Below, in pieces: positions 1 to 9,512 of a DNA stretch of 64,000 nt (the first letter of the stretch is position 1; every line of letters begins with the position of its first letter). This stretch comes from Chloroflexota bacterium (lineage in GTDB: Bacteria > Chloroflexota > Chloroflexia > Chloroflexales > Herpetosiphonaceae), in contig JAIUOC010000006.1 in the NCBI GenBank assembly GCA_020161265.1, positions 62,001-126,000 on the forward strand, in the 5' to 3' direction. The translations under genes and the position numbers were made by a program. A model generated the notes under the pieces. That model searched no databases and was not told where the DNA came from. It worked only from the letters and a program-made list of their open reading frames with translations.

Positions 1-3000
1 TCAACCCCGGCGGTGCTGGTCGTGATGCTCTTATCAATCGACAAGAGTGGCTCGCGCACCGTGACACTCACCGAGTTATTGTTATCGGCTGCGACACCAT
101 CGGCAGTTGCATCAACATCATTGGTTAATACCGTCCCAGCAACATTGCCAGGCACATCGTTAACCCGAACTTGATACGAAATTGTAAAGCTATCAGTATC
201 CATGATGTTTGGCGCATCGGAGTTGCCGGGGTTCATCACACTGTTAGTTGCGAAGGTTAACTGTTGTCCAATTGGTATGATACTTACCGGAGCTATAGTC
301 ATCCCATTGGCATTGAGTAAGGTTGAACCTGATACATAACTCATTCCAGCAGGTAAGGTATCGACCATCTGGATATTGCTGGTTGTACCTTCTAAGACAT
401 TGATACTCAATTGGTAGGTAACAATGCTGCCAATCGTTGGCGTGCTACCTGCAATTACCGATTTGGTAACATTAAACGGCGTTGGCACCGAAATATTTGG
501 CGCACTGCCTGAATCGTTGTAGTTTGATCGCTGGAACGCGGTTGCATTGCGCCAGGTAATATTGGCAGTATTGGCGATTGTTGCGCCAGGAGCCACACTA
601 TTCTTGGTGATCCCACTGACGATAATCGTCAAGGATTGATCAACTGTGCCATTGGTATTGATATCAAGATTGATTAGGCCTGTATTAGCAAGCTGGCCTG
701 AGCCATTGATCGCAAAACTACTGGTTACATCAGTATTGGTTGCGCCATCGCTAATCGTGGCGGATTCCACAGCTAGCGAACCAAGCACGGTTGGCAAGTT
801 ATCGATCAGGCCGATATCATAGGCAAACGCAGTGCTAGCAGCGGTATGGCTGACCCGAATTTGGTAGCGCACCGTATCGCCAGCATCGACCGCCGAGGAT
901 GAACCAACAATCGTTTTGCTGACATCCAAGAATGGTTCAACAATCGTCAGGTTATGGGTATTGCCGTTATCAACTTGGCTTGGGCTGGCCGAAGCATTGA
1001 CACTATTGGTCAAAACCACGCCGCTCACATTGGCAGGCACATCAAGTACTTTTACTTGATAGGATAAGCGGAACACATCGCTATCAGCGGTTGCGCCGTT
1101 ATCAACATTACCTGGATTGACGACACTACTTGCATTGATCGTCAAGGTTTGGCCGCTAACATTGGCAGTCAAACCACTGATCGTCATCCCATTGCTATTA
1201 CTAACGTTAATTGAGCCTAGCACATAACTGGTATTCGCAGGTAGGGTATCGACAAATTGTAAGCTATTGGTCGTCCCTTCAATCACGCCAACATCAAGAT
1301 GGTAGGTAATATTTTGATCGATCAAGGCATTAGTTTCAAGGCTCGATTTGCTGACCGTAAAGGCGCGGGCCATTGTGGCGTTCACATTCGCGCTACTATC
1401 AGTCAAGCCCGTAACACTGCCAAGTGAACTGGTATTGCTCCACGTCGCGTTGGCAACATTGCCAAAAATTGCGCCGGCAACCGTTGTATTGGCAACTTTG
1501 GTGTTCAGCACTAAGGTTAATTTTTCGCTGTTGTTGCCATTGGAGCGATAGCGCAAGCCAAATGGAGTTGAGGTTGCGAGATCGCCGCTACCAACCGAGA
1601 GATTGGCAGCGACATTGGTGCTGTTTGCCCCATCACTAACAATCGCACTGACAATAGTGGCATTATTCAGTTGGGGAGGTAAATCATCGGTCAGGTTGAG
1701 ATTAAAGCCATCGGCCAAACTCAACGAAACCGTATCAGCGCCTTCAACCACCGTGGCATGTTCAACTTCGATTTGATAGGTCAGGGTGTCAAAGGCATCA
1801 AGGTTGGTAGTATTGCTGGTGATGGTTTTGCGTACATTCAGAATTGGCGTAATCAATTGACCAAAAATTTCTGATTCGCCAATTGTTTGACCATCACGAT
1901 TATCAGCTCCACCCCAAACAACCAAGGTATGGTTGAGAGTTTGTCCAGCGTAGGCAATCCCAATAAAGCCATTGGCAAAGAAACTATCATTGCCATTTGG
2001 TCCCATATCGCTGACTTGCACATCATTGGGGGCGAGGCGAGCACCCGTTGCAGCATTAATTTTTTGGGTGAAGATTTCGCGTTCAGTATTACCAGCAGCG
2101 CTGGGAGCCATCCAGGCAATAATAAACTGGTTATCCCGCGAGTTATAGGTAATAACTGGGTCAGTTGAAACGCCTGTGTTGGTTGATGAGAGGGTCAACA
2201 GGCCACCAGTTACCGCTCCTGCCCCGCTGACGATCTGGCCATAAACGTTATAGACCGAGTTGGTGACGTTATCGCCCGACCAAAGCACCAGATAGAGATT
2301 ATTGGTTGGGTTATAGCCAACATTAATATCAAACGAATCTTGATTGGCATTATTGGCGATCAAGAAATCGTCTGCACCAATTTCGGTGAGGGCGGCATTC
2401 AAGCGTTGGCCATAAACATCAAAATCGCCGTCAGTGCCGCTATCATCGGAGCGCCAAACGACTAAATATTCATTATTGGCGCTATTCCACACAATGTTCG
2501 GGTCTTCTGGGCGAATGGTTGCACTGCCAGTCGTGCCAACATCAGAGACCTTAACGTCGCCGCCAACCTCGATCAGGTTACCGCCGCCAAAGCCGAGCAA
2601 TTGCACATAGACTTCAAACTCAGCCTCGACTCGTCCGCCAACCATATCATCGCCATACCAAACCACTGCATATTGATTATTGGTGGCGTTATAAGTAACA
2701 GCTGGTTCGAAGGCATCAAGTGTATTTACGCCATCCGCACCCATTTGGCTAACCCGCAATGGCGCACCAATCAAGCTGCCGTTGGCGGCAACCCGCTGCG
2801 CATATACTTCAAGCTCGTTGGTAAGCCCAGCCGCAACCTGGCTATCGCCTTCAAAAACGACTAAATATTCATTGTTGACGCTATTCCAGACCACTTGTGG
2901 TCTGCCATAGGCATCTTGAACATCAGCGTCATCGGCAATTAAAAAGTCATTCGTGCCAATTTCAGCACCAGTCGCTGCATCGATCAATTGACCATGCAAG

Positions 3001-3332
3001 TTTAACGAGCCAGTGGCGGTTTCTAAGCCTTCCCACACCAAAAGATATTGGCTATCGGTGGCGTTATAGGCAACCACAGGATTCACAGCAATGCTACCAT
3101 CAGCATTGCCCAGCCCGCCCATATCGCTCAACAACACATCGTTGGAGCCGAGGAGGGGCGCAGCCATGGGGCGTTCAGCCGACGTTTGGGCTTGCTGCAC
3201 AGGCTTTGGAGCGGCAAAGGCTCCACTTCCTTGCAGCACAAACAGCACTCCAACGAGGAGTGCCGCTACCACAGCAGAAAGTCGAGATTGTTTCAACACA
3301 GCGGGATACCTTTCTGTTTGGGTTACCTTCAT
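1..3332 (-). CDS. Giant secreted protein: 7 propeller-like repeats then DUF11 repeats (partial)
   Basis: About 1,110 residues are visible and the frame is still open at base 1, so the C-terminus lies outside the window. The N-terminus is basic followed by a hydrophobic core ending near GSGAFA, a Sec signal peptide. Residues ~70-490 contain seven imperfect repeats with cores such as NNEYLVVW followed by VYGQ, which suggests a seven-bladed propeller. From residue ~497 DUF11-type (conserved repeat domain) units begin, each opening with a strand like VSKTI and then GDTVRYQIRVSH. Five unit starts are visible, the last one cut. DUF11 repeats are known from large cell-surface and adhesion proteins. 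The start ATG overlaps the upstream stop codon as TGATG, which implies translational coupling. Exported adhesin or surface-layer-associated protein is inferred; the ligand is unknown. Confidence 0.85.
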   Translation of the reverse strand, partial: MKVTQTERYPAVLKQSRLSAVVAALLVGVLFVLQGSGAFAAPKPVQQAQTSAERPMAAPLLGSNDVLLSDMGGLGNADGSIAVNPVVAYNATDSQYLLVWEGLETATGSLNLHGQLIDAATGAEIGTNDFLIADDADVQDAYGRPQVVWNSVNNEYLVVFEGDSQVAAGLTNELEVYAQRVAANGSLIGAPLRVSQMGADGVNTLDAFEPAVTYNATNNQYAVVWYGDDMVGGRVEAEFEVYVQLLGFGGGNLIEVGGDVKVSDVGTTGSATIRPEDPNIVWNSANNEYLVVWRSDDSGTDGDFDVYGQRLNAALTEIGADDFLIANNANQDSFDINVGYNPTNNLYLVLWSGDNVTNSVYNVYGQIVSGAGAVTGGLLTLSSTNTGVSTDPVITYNSRDNQFIIAWMAPSAAGNTEREIFTQKINAATGARLAPNDVQVSDMGPNGNDSFFANGFIGIAYAGQTLNHTLVVWGGADNRDGQTIGESEIFGQLITPILNVRKTITSNTTNLDAFDTLTYQIEVEHATVVEGADTVSLSLADGFNLNLTDDLPPQLNNATIVSAIVSDGANSTNVAANLSVGSGDLATSTPFGLRYRSNGNNSEKLTLVLNTKVANTTVAGAIFGNVANATWSNTSSLGSVTGLTDSSANVNATMARAFTVSKSSLETNALIDQNITYHLDVGVIEGTTNSLQFVDTLPANTSYVLGSINVSNSNGMTISGLTANVSGQTLTINASSVVNPGNVDNGATADSDVFRLSYQVKVLDVPANVSGVVLTNSVNASASPSQVDNGNTHNLTIVEPFLDVSKTIVGSSSAVDAGDTVRYQIRVSHTAASTAFAYDIGLIDNLPTVLGSLAVESATISDGATNTDVTSSFAINGSGQLANTGLINLDINTNGTVDQSLTIIVSGITKNSVAPGATIANTANITWRNATAFQRSNYNDSGSAPNISVPTPFNVTKSVIAGSTPTIGSIVTYQLSINVLEGTTSNIQMVDTLPAGMSYVSGSTLLNANGMTIAPVSIIPIGQQLTFATNSVMNPGNSDAPNIMDTDSFTISYQVRVNDVPGNVAGTVLTNDVDATADGVAADNNNSVSVTVREPLLSIDKSITTSTAGV

Positions 3333-4459
3333 CAGACACACAAATATGAGTTGAGCCAGCCACTGCGCGGCGCTTGTTCAATGGTGCGAAGCAGTGGATT
3401 AAGATCAAGTGTCGCAAGCTCAAGCGCGATAACTTGGTTGCTGGTTTGATCGGTTGGATGAGCTTGAATAAGGTACAACTGTGGCACACTGGTTTGTTGG
3501 CTTGAATAACGTTCGATTGAGCCACGTGGGGTCGTCCAGGTTGCGTTGTTCAGCGCCTGCAACAACCCTTGATCATCGGAATTGGGCGACTCAAGCAGTG
3601 CCTGAGCCAGGCAAGCTCCAGCTTCTAGGCCTAAAAGCTGCGCCAATGCTTCAAAGGGGTTTGTTGCTGCATTCGCTGACGAAAGGAGATCCGGATGCCA
3701 TGGCAAACAGGTCGTTAGGGCTAGTTTTGAGCGTAGCTCAGGCTCGATTTCAAACCAAACCATCGGACTAACGACTAACGATCGTTTGCCAAGCAATGGA
3801 CTATCCGCCCACGCCGCTAAAAATTGTTTTGCCTCAGGGCCGCATGCTGTATAAAAGAGCAGATCGCTAGGGGTTTCTGCCAAATAATGCCAGAGTGGCG
3901 TAAAATTGCCGCGATCAGGCGCAACATGGCTCAGGTAGTGGCCAACTGTCTCGCCACCAGCCTGATTGAACCCCTCTAAAAGGGCATAATGCAGATCATA
4001 ACCACTATCGTAGTGGCTCAAGGCATGCACGGTGGTGCGGCCCAGCTGTTCCGCTGCCCAACGTCCAAGCGCATGATGGGCCTGCCATAATCCCAAACTG
4101 TGTTGAACAATCCACGGATGCTGTTCGCTCGTGCGTGGAATATTTTCACCAAGGTTGACGACCAGCGTTGGGCGTGGCATGCGCTCCAAAAATGGCGTAA
4201 TGTATTCAATTAAGCCACTTTGCAGCCACAGCACTAAAATATCAACATGGCGATTGCCAAGCAATTGTTGAATTTTTTGCTCAAGCAGAATCACCCCAGC
4301 CCCAACTTCTTCAACAACCACATGAACATCCTTGATCATGCCATCGTGAATGCTGGGAGCCAGAACGCTACGCAAGCCTTGCTCAAATTGCTCGGCAATC
4401 GCTGATCGATCGACTGCGAAAGGGACGAGCATACCAATGCCCAAACGCTGATTGTGCAT
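3332..4459 (-). CDS. Periplasmic-binding-protein-like protein without signal peptide
   Basis: 375 residues. The fold pattern resembles ABC-transporter branched-chain amino-acid/amide binding proteins (type I periplasmic binding fold): a strand MLVPFAVDRS at the N-terminus, a repeated Rossmann-like alternation, and TLVVNLGENIPR near residue 100. No signal peptide or lipobox is visible, so it probably stays in the cytoplasm or is a non-transport ligand sensor. It sits between the last tail-collar gene (20-nt gap) and the giant DUF11 protein, whose start codon overlaps its stop. A second binding-protein-like gene with a Tat signal lies at the head of the same run of minus-strand genes. The family call is moderate; the ligand is unknown. 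An adjacent permease or ATPase is absent, which argues against a standard ABC importer. Confidence 0.7.
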   Translation of the reverse strand: MHNQRLGIGMLVPFAVDRSAIAEQFEQGLRSVLAPSIHDGMIKDVHVVVEEVGAGVILLEQKIQQLLGNRHVDILVLWLQSGLIEYITPFLERMPRPTLVVNLGENIPRTSEQHPWIVQHSLGLWQAHHALGRWAAEQLGRTTVHALSHYDSGYDLHYALLEGFNQAGGETVGHYLSHVAPDRGNFTPLWHYLAETPSDLLFYTACGPEAKQFLAAWADSPLLGKRSLVVSPMVWFEIEPELRSKLALTTCLPWHPDLLSSANAATNPFEALAQLLGLEAGACLAQALLESPNSDDQGLLQALNNATWTTPRGSIERYSSQQTSVPQLYLIQAHPTDQTSNQVIALELATLDLNPLLRTIEQAPRSGWLNSYLCV

Positions 4460-4479
4460 ACCTTTAAATCCTCAACCTA

Positions 4480-4977
4480 TTAAGTCTGCGATGGGAAGAT
4501 GCCTTGTAAGGCAATGCAAAAACTGATCGTTAAAAATGGAGCCATATTCAGGTGGGCTTGACTGCCCCCAACACTACCGACGGCCAATGGATTCATTGTG
4601 CCAGTTGGGCCAGCGGTGGTGTAGCCATTGACCCCACTCGAACGGGCTGGCGGATAGCCACTAGCGCTATTGGCGGGCTGGATTGAAGCTGAAAGCATAT
4701 GATTATGGGTTGGTAATTCTGTAATCGAGAGGGTATGGGCTTGCTCGCCTGCGCGTTCACCTAAAGTATGTCCATTGCCCATATGAATCGGAATACGCCC
4801 GCGTAAATCGGGCAAAGCAAAATTGACGCGACCATCGCCACCATAGGTTGTGCCTAATAACGAAAATAAGGCTTGATTTTGATTAATTGGTAATAATTGA
4901 CCATTACACAAAGCCCAGCCACGCGGGGCGAATACGAACGAAAACAGGCGAAGCTCGCCTAAAAATGGTTCTGCCAT
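4480..4977 (-). CDS. Tail-collar domain protein (MdpB type), copy 3
   Basis: 165 residues. It opens with the hallmark FAPRGWALCNGQLLPI and LFSLLGTTYGGDG of the phage tail collar domain / microcystin-dependent protein family. This is followed by FALPDLRGRIPIHMG and a His-containing THNH region, and ends FCIALQGIFPSQT. The length is normal for stand-alone bacterial members. It is preceded by a GAGG ribosome site and forms a tandem triplet with two homologues just upstream. The family name derives from phage receptor-binding fibres. Bacterial chromosomal copies usually occur as such small tandem sets, and their function is unsettled. No structural phage genes accompany it here. Confidence 0.9.
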   Translation of the reverse strand: MAEPFLGELRLFSFVFAPRGWALCNGQLLPINQNQALFSLLGTTYGGDGRVNFALPDLRGRIPIHMGNGHTLGERAGEQAHTLSITELPTHNHMLSASIQPANSASGYPPARSSGVNGYTTAGPTGTMNPLAVGSVGGSQAHLNMAPFLTISFCIALQGIFPSQT

Positions 4978-5023
4978 AGTAATTCATCCTCATTTAAATA
5001 GCTGGATGCCGAATCGTTCGAAC

Positions 5024-5539
5024 TTAGCCACGTGGTGGGAAGATGCCTTGCATGGCAATAATAAAATTCAAGGTCAGATAGGGCTGCATATTATTATGTG
5101 GTTGGTTATTGCCAGTTAATGTAAGTTCTTGCGGTGATAAGGTTGTATCAGCCGTATTGCGGAAGGTATCAGTTGATTCGCTGGCCCCAAAGATATTATT
5201 TGTTGGGTCAGCATTCGTCCCATCAAGTGCTACAAAATTAAAGGTGTGGTTATGGCTTGGAATTTCACTTTGTAAGAGGGTAACGGTTTCAGTACCGCCA
5301 GTTTCGCCTAAGTCGCGTAAACTTAAGCCTGGGCCTTGGCCTGGCTGCATGGGGGCGCAGCCTTGGAGATTGGGCAGGGCAAAGTTGCTTTTGCCATTAC
5401 CCCCGTAGGTTGTACCTAATAACGAAAATAAAGCAGTATTTTGCGAAATTGGCAACAATTGACCATCACAAAAAGCCCAGCCACGCGGTGCAAAGTTGAA
5501 GCCAACAATCCGAATCTCAGCGACAAATGGGTCTGACAT
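5024..5539 (-). CDS. Tail-collar domain protein (MdpB type), copy 2
   Basis: 171 residues with the same architecture as its neighbours: an N-terminal FAPRGWAFCDGQLLPI, then LFSLLGTTYGGNG, FALPNLQGCAPMQPG, a glycine-rich ETGGTETVTL strand, PSHNHTF, and a C-terminal FIIAMQGIFPPRG. A GAGG ribosome site lies just upstream of the ATG. Gaps to the flanking copies are about 50 nt, which is consistent with one transcript. The three copies share the ends and diverge in the middle (residues ~90-150), the part expected to make the variable fibre tip. Tail-collar membership is clear; the biological role is not. Confidence 0.9.
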   Translation of the reverse strand: MSDPFVAEIRIVGFNFAPRGWAFCDGQLLPISQNTALFSLLGTTYGGNGKSNFALPNLQGCAPMQPGQGPGLSLRDLGETGGTETVTLLQSEIPSHNHTFNFVALDGTNADPTNNIFGASESTDTFRNTADTTLSPQELTLTGNNQPHNNMQPYLTLNFIIAMQGIFPPRG

Positions 5540-5593
5540 ACAAGCACCTCAATAACTACATCTACTTAACGATTCAAGGCTCGCTTTTTTCGC

Positions 5594-6106
5594 CTAGCTT
5601 GGTGATGGGAAGATGCCAAACAATGAGATAATAAAGTTGACAGCTAAAAAGGGCTGCATATTGTCATGTGGCTGCGAACCACCAGTTTGGCTAACGGCGT
5701 TGGCGGCAAACGGCGAAATATCACCGGGTGTTGCTCCAGCAACATACAGGTTGGTTGAGCCAGCTTTGGCCCAAATGGCGTTTTGCGGAATATTGGTTGT
5801 GCCATTGTTGGCGCTCACTAAAGCAGGGTGGGTGTGGTTAGGGATTTGGGAAACAATCAAGGTGACTTGTTCAACCCCACCAGTTTCGGCTAAAATGAAC
5901 CCGTTGCCTTGGTGCAAGGGAAAACGGCTTTGTAAATTGGGTAAGGCAAAAGTCGATTCTCCATCGCCGCCATAAGTTGTGCCGATTAATTGAAAGAGCG
6001 TTTCGTTCTCTGAGATTGGTAATATCTGCCCTGCGCAGAACATCCAGCCGGCTGGGGCAAAATTGCCTGCAAACATGCGAATTTCACCAACATACGGTTG
6101 TCCCAT
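5594..6106 (-). CDS. Tail-collar domain protein (MdpB type), copy 1
   Basis: 170 residues starting MGQPYVGEIRMF. The frame is open further upstream, but this ATG at 6106 has a perfect GGAGG seven bases ahead and aligns with the starts of the other two copies. Family motifs are FAPAGWMFCAGQILPI, LFQLIGTTYGGDG, FALPNLQSRFPLHQG, PNHTHPA and a terminal NFIISLFGIFPSPS. It is the first of three tandem copies and follows a GNAT acetyltransferase gene with a 17-nt gap. Tail fibre-like extracellular role is inferred from family only. Confidence 0.9.
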   Translation of the reverse strand: MGQPYVGEIRMFAGNFAPAGWMFCAGQILPISENETLFQLIGTTYGGDGESTFALPNLQSRFPLHQGNGFILAETGGVEQVTLIVSQIPNHTHPALVSANNGTTNIPQNAIWAKAGSTNLYVAGATPGDISPFAANAVSQTGGSQPHDNMQPFLAVNFIISLFGIFPSPS

Positions 6107-6123
6107 GTGCGATCCTCCAAAAA

Positions 6124-6606
6124 CTAAGGCCGCCATTCCATTTCGGTGTACATACTCATGCCACCGACAGCTTGAAATCCTAGGCGCTCGTACCAAGCCT
6201 GAACCTGAGGATTTTCTTTATAAACATATAAACGAATCCGGCGTTGGCTAGCTTTGGCCTCAGCGATAAACTGGGTCAAGAGTTGCCGACCAATGCCGCG
6301 TCCGCGAAATTGCGGCAGAATCGTTATATCTAAAACGCGCATCAGGGTTGAACTTTGAAATGTGTACCAGTTGCCAACGGGTTTGGCTTTATGCAGCACA
6401 ATTTGGTAGCTGCCATCGGGGTAATGTTGCATGTAGTGGGCATGTTGGGCGCGGTATTGCATTTTGATAAAATTGGTCTTTTGGGTTTCATCCCAATCAA
6501 CCCGCGCCAATTCGGCTGCCCGTGTCGAGGCATACAAATTAAGCAGCAGCGACTCATCGTTGGGAGTCGCTGCCCGCAGACTCAGTGGGGCTGCTAATCC
6601 AATCAT
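6124..6606 (-). CDS. GNAT family N-acetyltransferase
   Basis: 160 residues. The acetyl-CoA-binding motif A is visible as ILPQFRGRGIGRQLL (R/Q-x-x-G-x-G/A pattern) at about residues 95-110, followed by the late motif B region WYERLGFQAVGG. The start ATG has AAGGAG at good spacing. It sits directly upstream of the three tail-collar genes and downstream of the Tat-exported protein, all on one strand with short gaps. It could modify a cluster product, for example a protein N-terminus or an amino sugar, but the substrate cannot be read from sequence. Confidence 0.85.
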   Translation of the reverse strand: MIGLAAPLSLRAATPNDESLLLNLYASTRAAELARVDWDETQKTNFIKMQYRAQHAHYMQHYPDGSYQIVLHKAKPVGNWYTFQSSTLMRVLDITILPQFRGRGIGRQLLTQFIAEAKASQRRIRLYVYKENPQVQAWYERLGFQAVGGMSMYTEMEWRP

Positions 6607-6664
6607 CGGTGATCTCCTTCAGCACACCAAACCCTAGAGAATCAAGCAAACCGAGTCTTTGTGT

Positions 6665-7810
6665 TTATTCAAAATACGGTTGAATTACGCCGCTGCGCGT
6701 TGAATCAAGCCGCTGTTGAACGCTAGATTGATCAAGCGCTGCCAAGCTAATTGGTGCTGCTTGGCGTTGTTGGCTAACCAAAAAGTGCAAATAGGTTGGA
6801 GCATGGCTTGTGCGATAGGCGTTAATGCTGGTTGCCCCCCGCAATCCATCGTAGCGAATCGTTTTTTGCCCAGCCCGAGCACTGGCAATCAACAAAGCGG
6901 TATCGTAGCCAAGTGCATGATGGTGGGTTGTTTCAGTCCCAGACACTTTGCTAAATGCCTGTTGAAAGCTTGGATTACTCGCCACGCTCCAACCACCAGC
7001 ATAAGCTATATCCAACCCTTGTTTGCGCAGCCGTTGCGCTAATTTCGCATCGAGCGTGGCATTGGGGGTAATCCATAAGGTTTTGCTGCTGGCGGTATAG
7101 CTATGCCACCATTGCTGTGATTCAGCGGCATTGAGCGCTAGGTACACAACATCAGGATTGAGGCTGGCAACTTTGGCGGCCAGATCAGCTGAATCGAAGT
7201 TAAAATCGCCAATTAACTCAGCGCCTGCCACCAATAGACCTTGGGCAAAACCCCACGTACAATCGTAGCCACTGAGTGCTGTTGAACGAATGATGACGGC
7301 GCGTTTGCCTCGTTGTTGGCTAGCCCACACTGCGCTTTGCCAAGCAGCATCGGCCAGGCCAAAACTATTGATCAACAGATTGGGGCTGGGGTTGGCAACC
7401 GCGAAATGTTCGCCCAAGGTTGCAGCAATGATCGCCTGATTGGGCAAGCAGTCGCTTAAGGTTTGGATGCCGAAGGCTGTGCCAAGGCTGAGCCAAATAT
7501 CCGCCGTCGCAGCCTTGGCGGTGAATAGGTGGCTGAGGCTTTGGGGCGTTTGAAGATTAAATCGGAAGGGAACTGCTGCTTGCTCGCTGGCAAACTGTAA
7601 ACCTGCCAAAAACGCTAGCGTTGCACGATGGCTGTGCAATTCTGTGGGCAGGATAACTCCAACCTGCATTACCTCTGGCTCTCGTAGCCGAATAGGGCTT
7701 CCCTCGTTGGCAGCGGCTAGCTCGGGCATGCTGGCAAGCAACCCGGACATAGCGCCCAACTTGAGAAACTGCCGCCGATTGATGGCTTGATTGTGATCTT
7801 GATCGGGCAT
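6665..7810 (-). CDS. Tat-exported ABC substrate-binding-like protein
   Basis: 381 residues from the ATG at 7810, chosen because GAGGATG precedes it and it places a twin-arginine signal (RRQFLKLGAMSGLLASM) at residues ~12-30. The mature part has the type I periplasmic binding fold of Leu/Ile/Val-type receptors: VGVILPTELH, alternating strands and helices, and an ALGYDTALLIASA segment typical of these proteins near the C-terminus. Tat export implies folding before transport or simple lineage preference. No permease genes are adjacent. It is the probable first gene of the minus-strand run that continues into GNAT, the collar triplet, a second binding-like protein and the giant DUF11 protein. Confidence 0.8.
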   Translation of the reverse strand: MPDQDHNQAINRRQFLKLGAMSGLLASMPELAAANEGSPIRLREPEVMQVGVILPTELHSHRATLAFLAGLQFASEQAAVPFRFNLQTPQSLSHLFTAKAATADIWLSLGTAFGIQTLSDCLPNQAIIAATLGEHFAVANPSPNLLINSFGLADAAWQSAVWASQQRGKRAVIIRSTALSGYDCTWGFAQGLLVAGAELIGDFNFDSADLAAKVASLNPDVVYLALNAAESQQWWHSYTASSKTLWITPNATLDAKLAQRLRKQGLDIAYAGGWSVASNPSFQQAFSKVSGTETTHHHALGYDTALLIASARAGQKTIRYDGLRGATSINAYRTSHAPTYLHFLVSQQRQAAPISLAALDQSSVQQRLDSTRSGVIQPYFE

Positions 7811-7935
7811 GGTGGCATCCTCAAATGTATTAAATGTGGGTGTGGATCGGGCAATGCGCCAAAAGCATACCATAGCCCTGGAATAACCCTTGTAGGAAAA
7901 AGGTCATAGTAGCATATAGTACCTAGGCTGATAGA

Positions 7936-7972
7936 TAAAAAATTAAAAAACCACCGCATGGGGTGCGGTGGT
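7936..7972 (-). terminator. Rho-independent terminator after frr
   Basis: A perfect 9-bp stem (ACCACCGCA / TGCGGTGGT, 7950-7958 with 7964-7972) and a 5-nt loop are followed on the minus strand by a T-rich tract (7936-7949). It lies about 135 nt beyond the frr stop and closes the rpsB-tsf-pyrH-frr cluster. Confidence 0.85.
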
Positions 7973-8107
7973 GAAATGAGCCTTGCAAGAATCAAAACTT
8001 ACACTTGGCTCATGGGGGATTTTCGGGCTTGGACAGTCAGTTGCGTTGCATTAAGCGCTGGCCTACTGGTGGTAGGCCAAGCTATAATTCGCCAACAACC
8101 ACAAGTC

Positions 8108-8668
8108 CTAGACTTCCATGACCTCGGCTTCTTTGGTTGTGCCGATCGTTTCAACTTCCTTTTGGAAGCGGTCGGTCAATTTTTGCAACTCTTCTTGGCC
8201 ACGGCGCTCGTCATCTTCCGAGATGGCCTTATCTTGTTGCAATTTACGAATGGCATCTTGGGCTTCGCGACGCACATTGCGAATCGCGACTTTGCCATCT
8301 TCAACTTTGGCCTTGACCTGCTTGACCAACTCCTTACGCCGTTCTTGGGTCAATTGGGGAATCGCCAAGCGAATGACGCGGCCATCGTTGCTGGGGTTGA
8401 TGCCCAACTCGGAATTTTGGATGGCCTTTTCAATCGCCTTGATTGCCCCTTGATCGTAAGGTTGAATCGTAATCATCCGTGATTCAGGGGTAGCGATGTT
8501 GGCCAACTGGTTGAGCGGCATTTCAGAGCCATAATATTCAACCTTCAAATCTTCGACCAAGGCGGGAGAGGCGCGGCCCGTGCGCACAGCACCAAGGGTA
8601 TGGCGCAACGAATCGATGCTCTTTTTCATTTTGCTTTCGGCATCGCGTAAAACATCTTTAACCGTCAT
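8108..8668 (-). CDS. frr: Ribosome recycling factor
   Basis: 186 residues, the normal size (about 185). With EF-G it splits post-termination 70S ribosomes. Diagnostic stretches are [14 protein letters not shown] near residue 30, [15 protein letters not shown], the [19 protein letters not shown] hinge/domain-II region, and a long C-terminal helix. The start at 8668 (MTVKDVL) was chosen over an ATG six codons upstream because AAGGAG sits eight bases before it. It is the last gene of the conserved order rpsB-tsf-pyrH-frr and is followed by a strong terminator. Confidence 0.97.
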   Translation of the reverse strand: MTVKDVLRDAESKMKKSIDSLRHTLGAVRTGRASPALVEDLKVEYYGSEMPLNQLANIATPESRMITIQPYDQGAIKAIEKAIQNSELGINPSNDGRVIRLAIPQLTQERRKELVKQVKAKVEDGKVAIRNVRREAQDAIRKLQQDKAISEDDERRGQEELQKLTDRFQKEVETIGTTKEAEVMEV

Positions 8669-8696
8669 ACTAAAACTCCTTGTCATTTGGCTAATG

Positions 8697-9443
8697 CTAC
8701 CCAGCGGTAGCGGGGGCTTCAGTGCTGGCTTTGCTAATCAAGGTACCAACCTGCTCACCTAGCACAATTCGTTCCAAATTGCCTGGGCTATCGAGGCTAA
8801 ATACAATGATTGGAAGATTATTATCCATGCAAAAGGTCAGCGCCGTACTGTCCATAATCGTTAAGCCACGGGTTAGGGCATCAAGATAGGTGATATGGTC
8901 AAATTTGGTTGCTTTGGGGTCGGTGCGTGGGTCAGCGCTATACACCCCATCAACCCGGTTTTTGGCCATCAGAATCACATCGGCATCGAGTTCGGCAGCG
9001 CGTAAAGCTGCGCCCGAATCGGTGGTGAAATAAGGATTACCAGTGCCAGCGGCCAAAATAACCACTCGGCCTTTTTCCATATGCCGCACCGCTCGCCGTC
9101 GAATGTACGATTCTGCCACCTCATCCATTTTAATCGCGGTCATGGCACGGGTTTGCATGCCGTTCCGCTCAAGCGCATCTTGCAAGGCTAAGGCGTTGAT
9201 AATTGTTGCCAGCATGCCCATATAATGTGCTTGGGGTGGTTCCATTCCAGCTTTGATTGCTGGGCCACCACGCCAGATATTGCCGCCGCCAAGCACAATT
9301 GCCACTTGCACCCCATGCGCCAACAATGGCTTAATCTCGGCTGACATATAGTTTAACACGTCAGGCGAAATATTGGTTTTACCATCGCCAGCCAATGCTT
9401 CGCCACTGAGCTTGAGCAAAACCCGTTTGTAGCGTGGTTGCAT
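8697..9443 (-). CDS. pyrH: Uridylate kinase (UMP kinase)
   Basis: 248 residues. It phosphorylates UMP to UDP in pyrimidine nucleotide synthesis and belongs to the amino-acid-kinase fold of hexameric bacterial UMP kinases. Visible motifs are [12 protein letters not shown] at the N-terminus, [11 protein letters not shown] (ATP/UMP glycine loop), [14 protein letters not shown], the [16 protein letters not shown] segment, and [10 protein letters not shown]. The start at 9443 is supported by GGAGGG seven bases upstream; an ATG five codons earlier lacks a site. It lies 28 nt upstream of frr and follows the tsf terminator. Confidence 0.97.
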   Translation of the reverse strand: MQPRYKRVLLKLSGEALAGDGKTNISPDVLNYMSAEIKPLLAHGVQVAIVLGGGNIWRGGPAIKAGMEPPQAHYMGMLATIINALALQDALERNGMQTRAMTAIKMDEVAESYIRRRAVRHMEKGRVVILAAGTGNPYFTTDSGAALRAAELDADVILMAKNRVDGVYSADPRTDPKATKFDHITYLDALTRGLTIMDSTALTFCMDNNLPIIVFSLDSPGNLERIVLGEQVGTLISKASTEAPATAG

Positions 9444-9512
9444 ACCAGAACCCTCCAAGTGAAAGTCAAAAGGTCAAAAGCAAGGAAGAAACAAACACCT
9501 GCGTGATTTCAG

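Noticed and set aside
4480-6106. Prophage region suggested by tail-collar genes
   Set aside because: No capsid, terminase, portal, integrase or lysis gene lies nearby, and the flanks are ordinary chromosomal genes. Stand-alone collar proteins are common in bacteria.
8059-8079. Hairpin TGGCCTAC/GTAGGCCA after frr
   Set aside because: No U tract on the relevant strand; the real terminator is at 7936-7972. It may only stabilise the 3' end.
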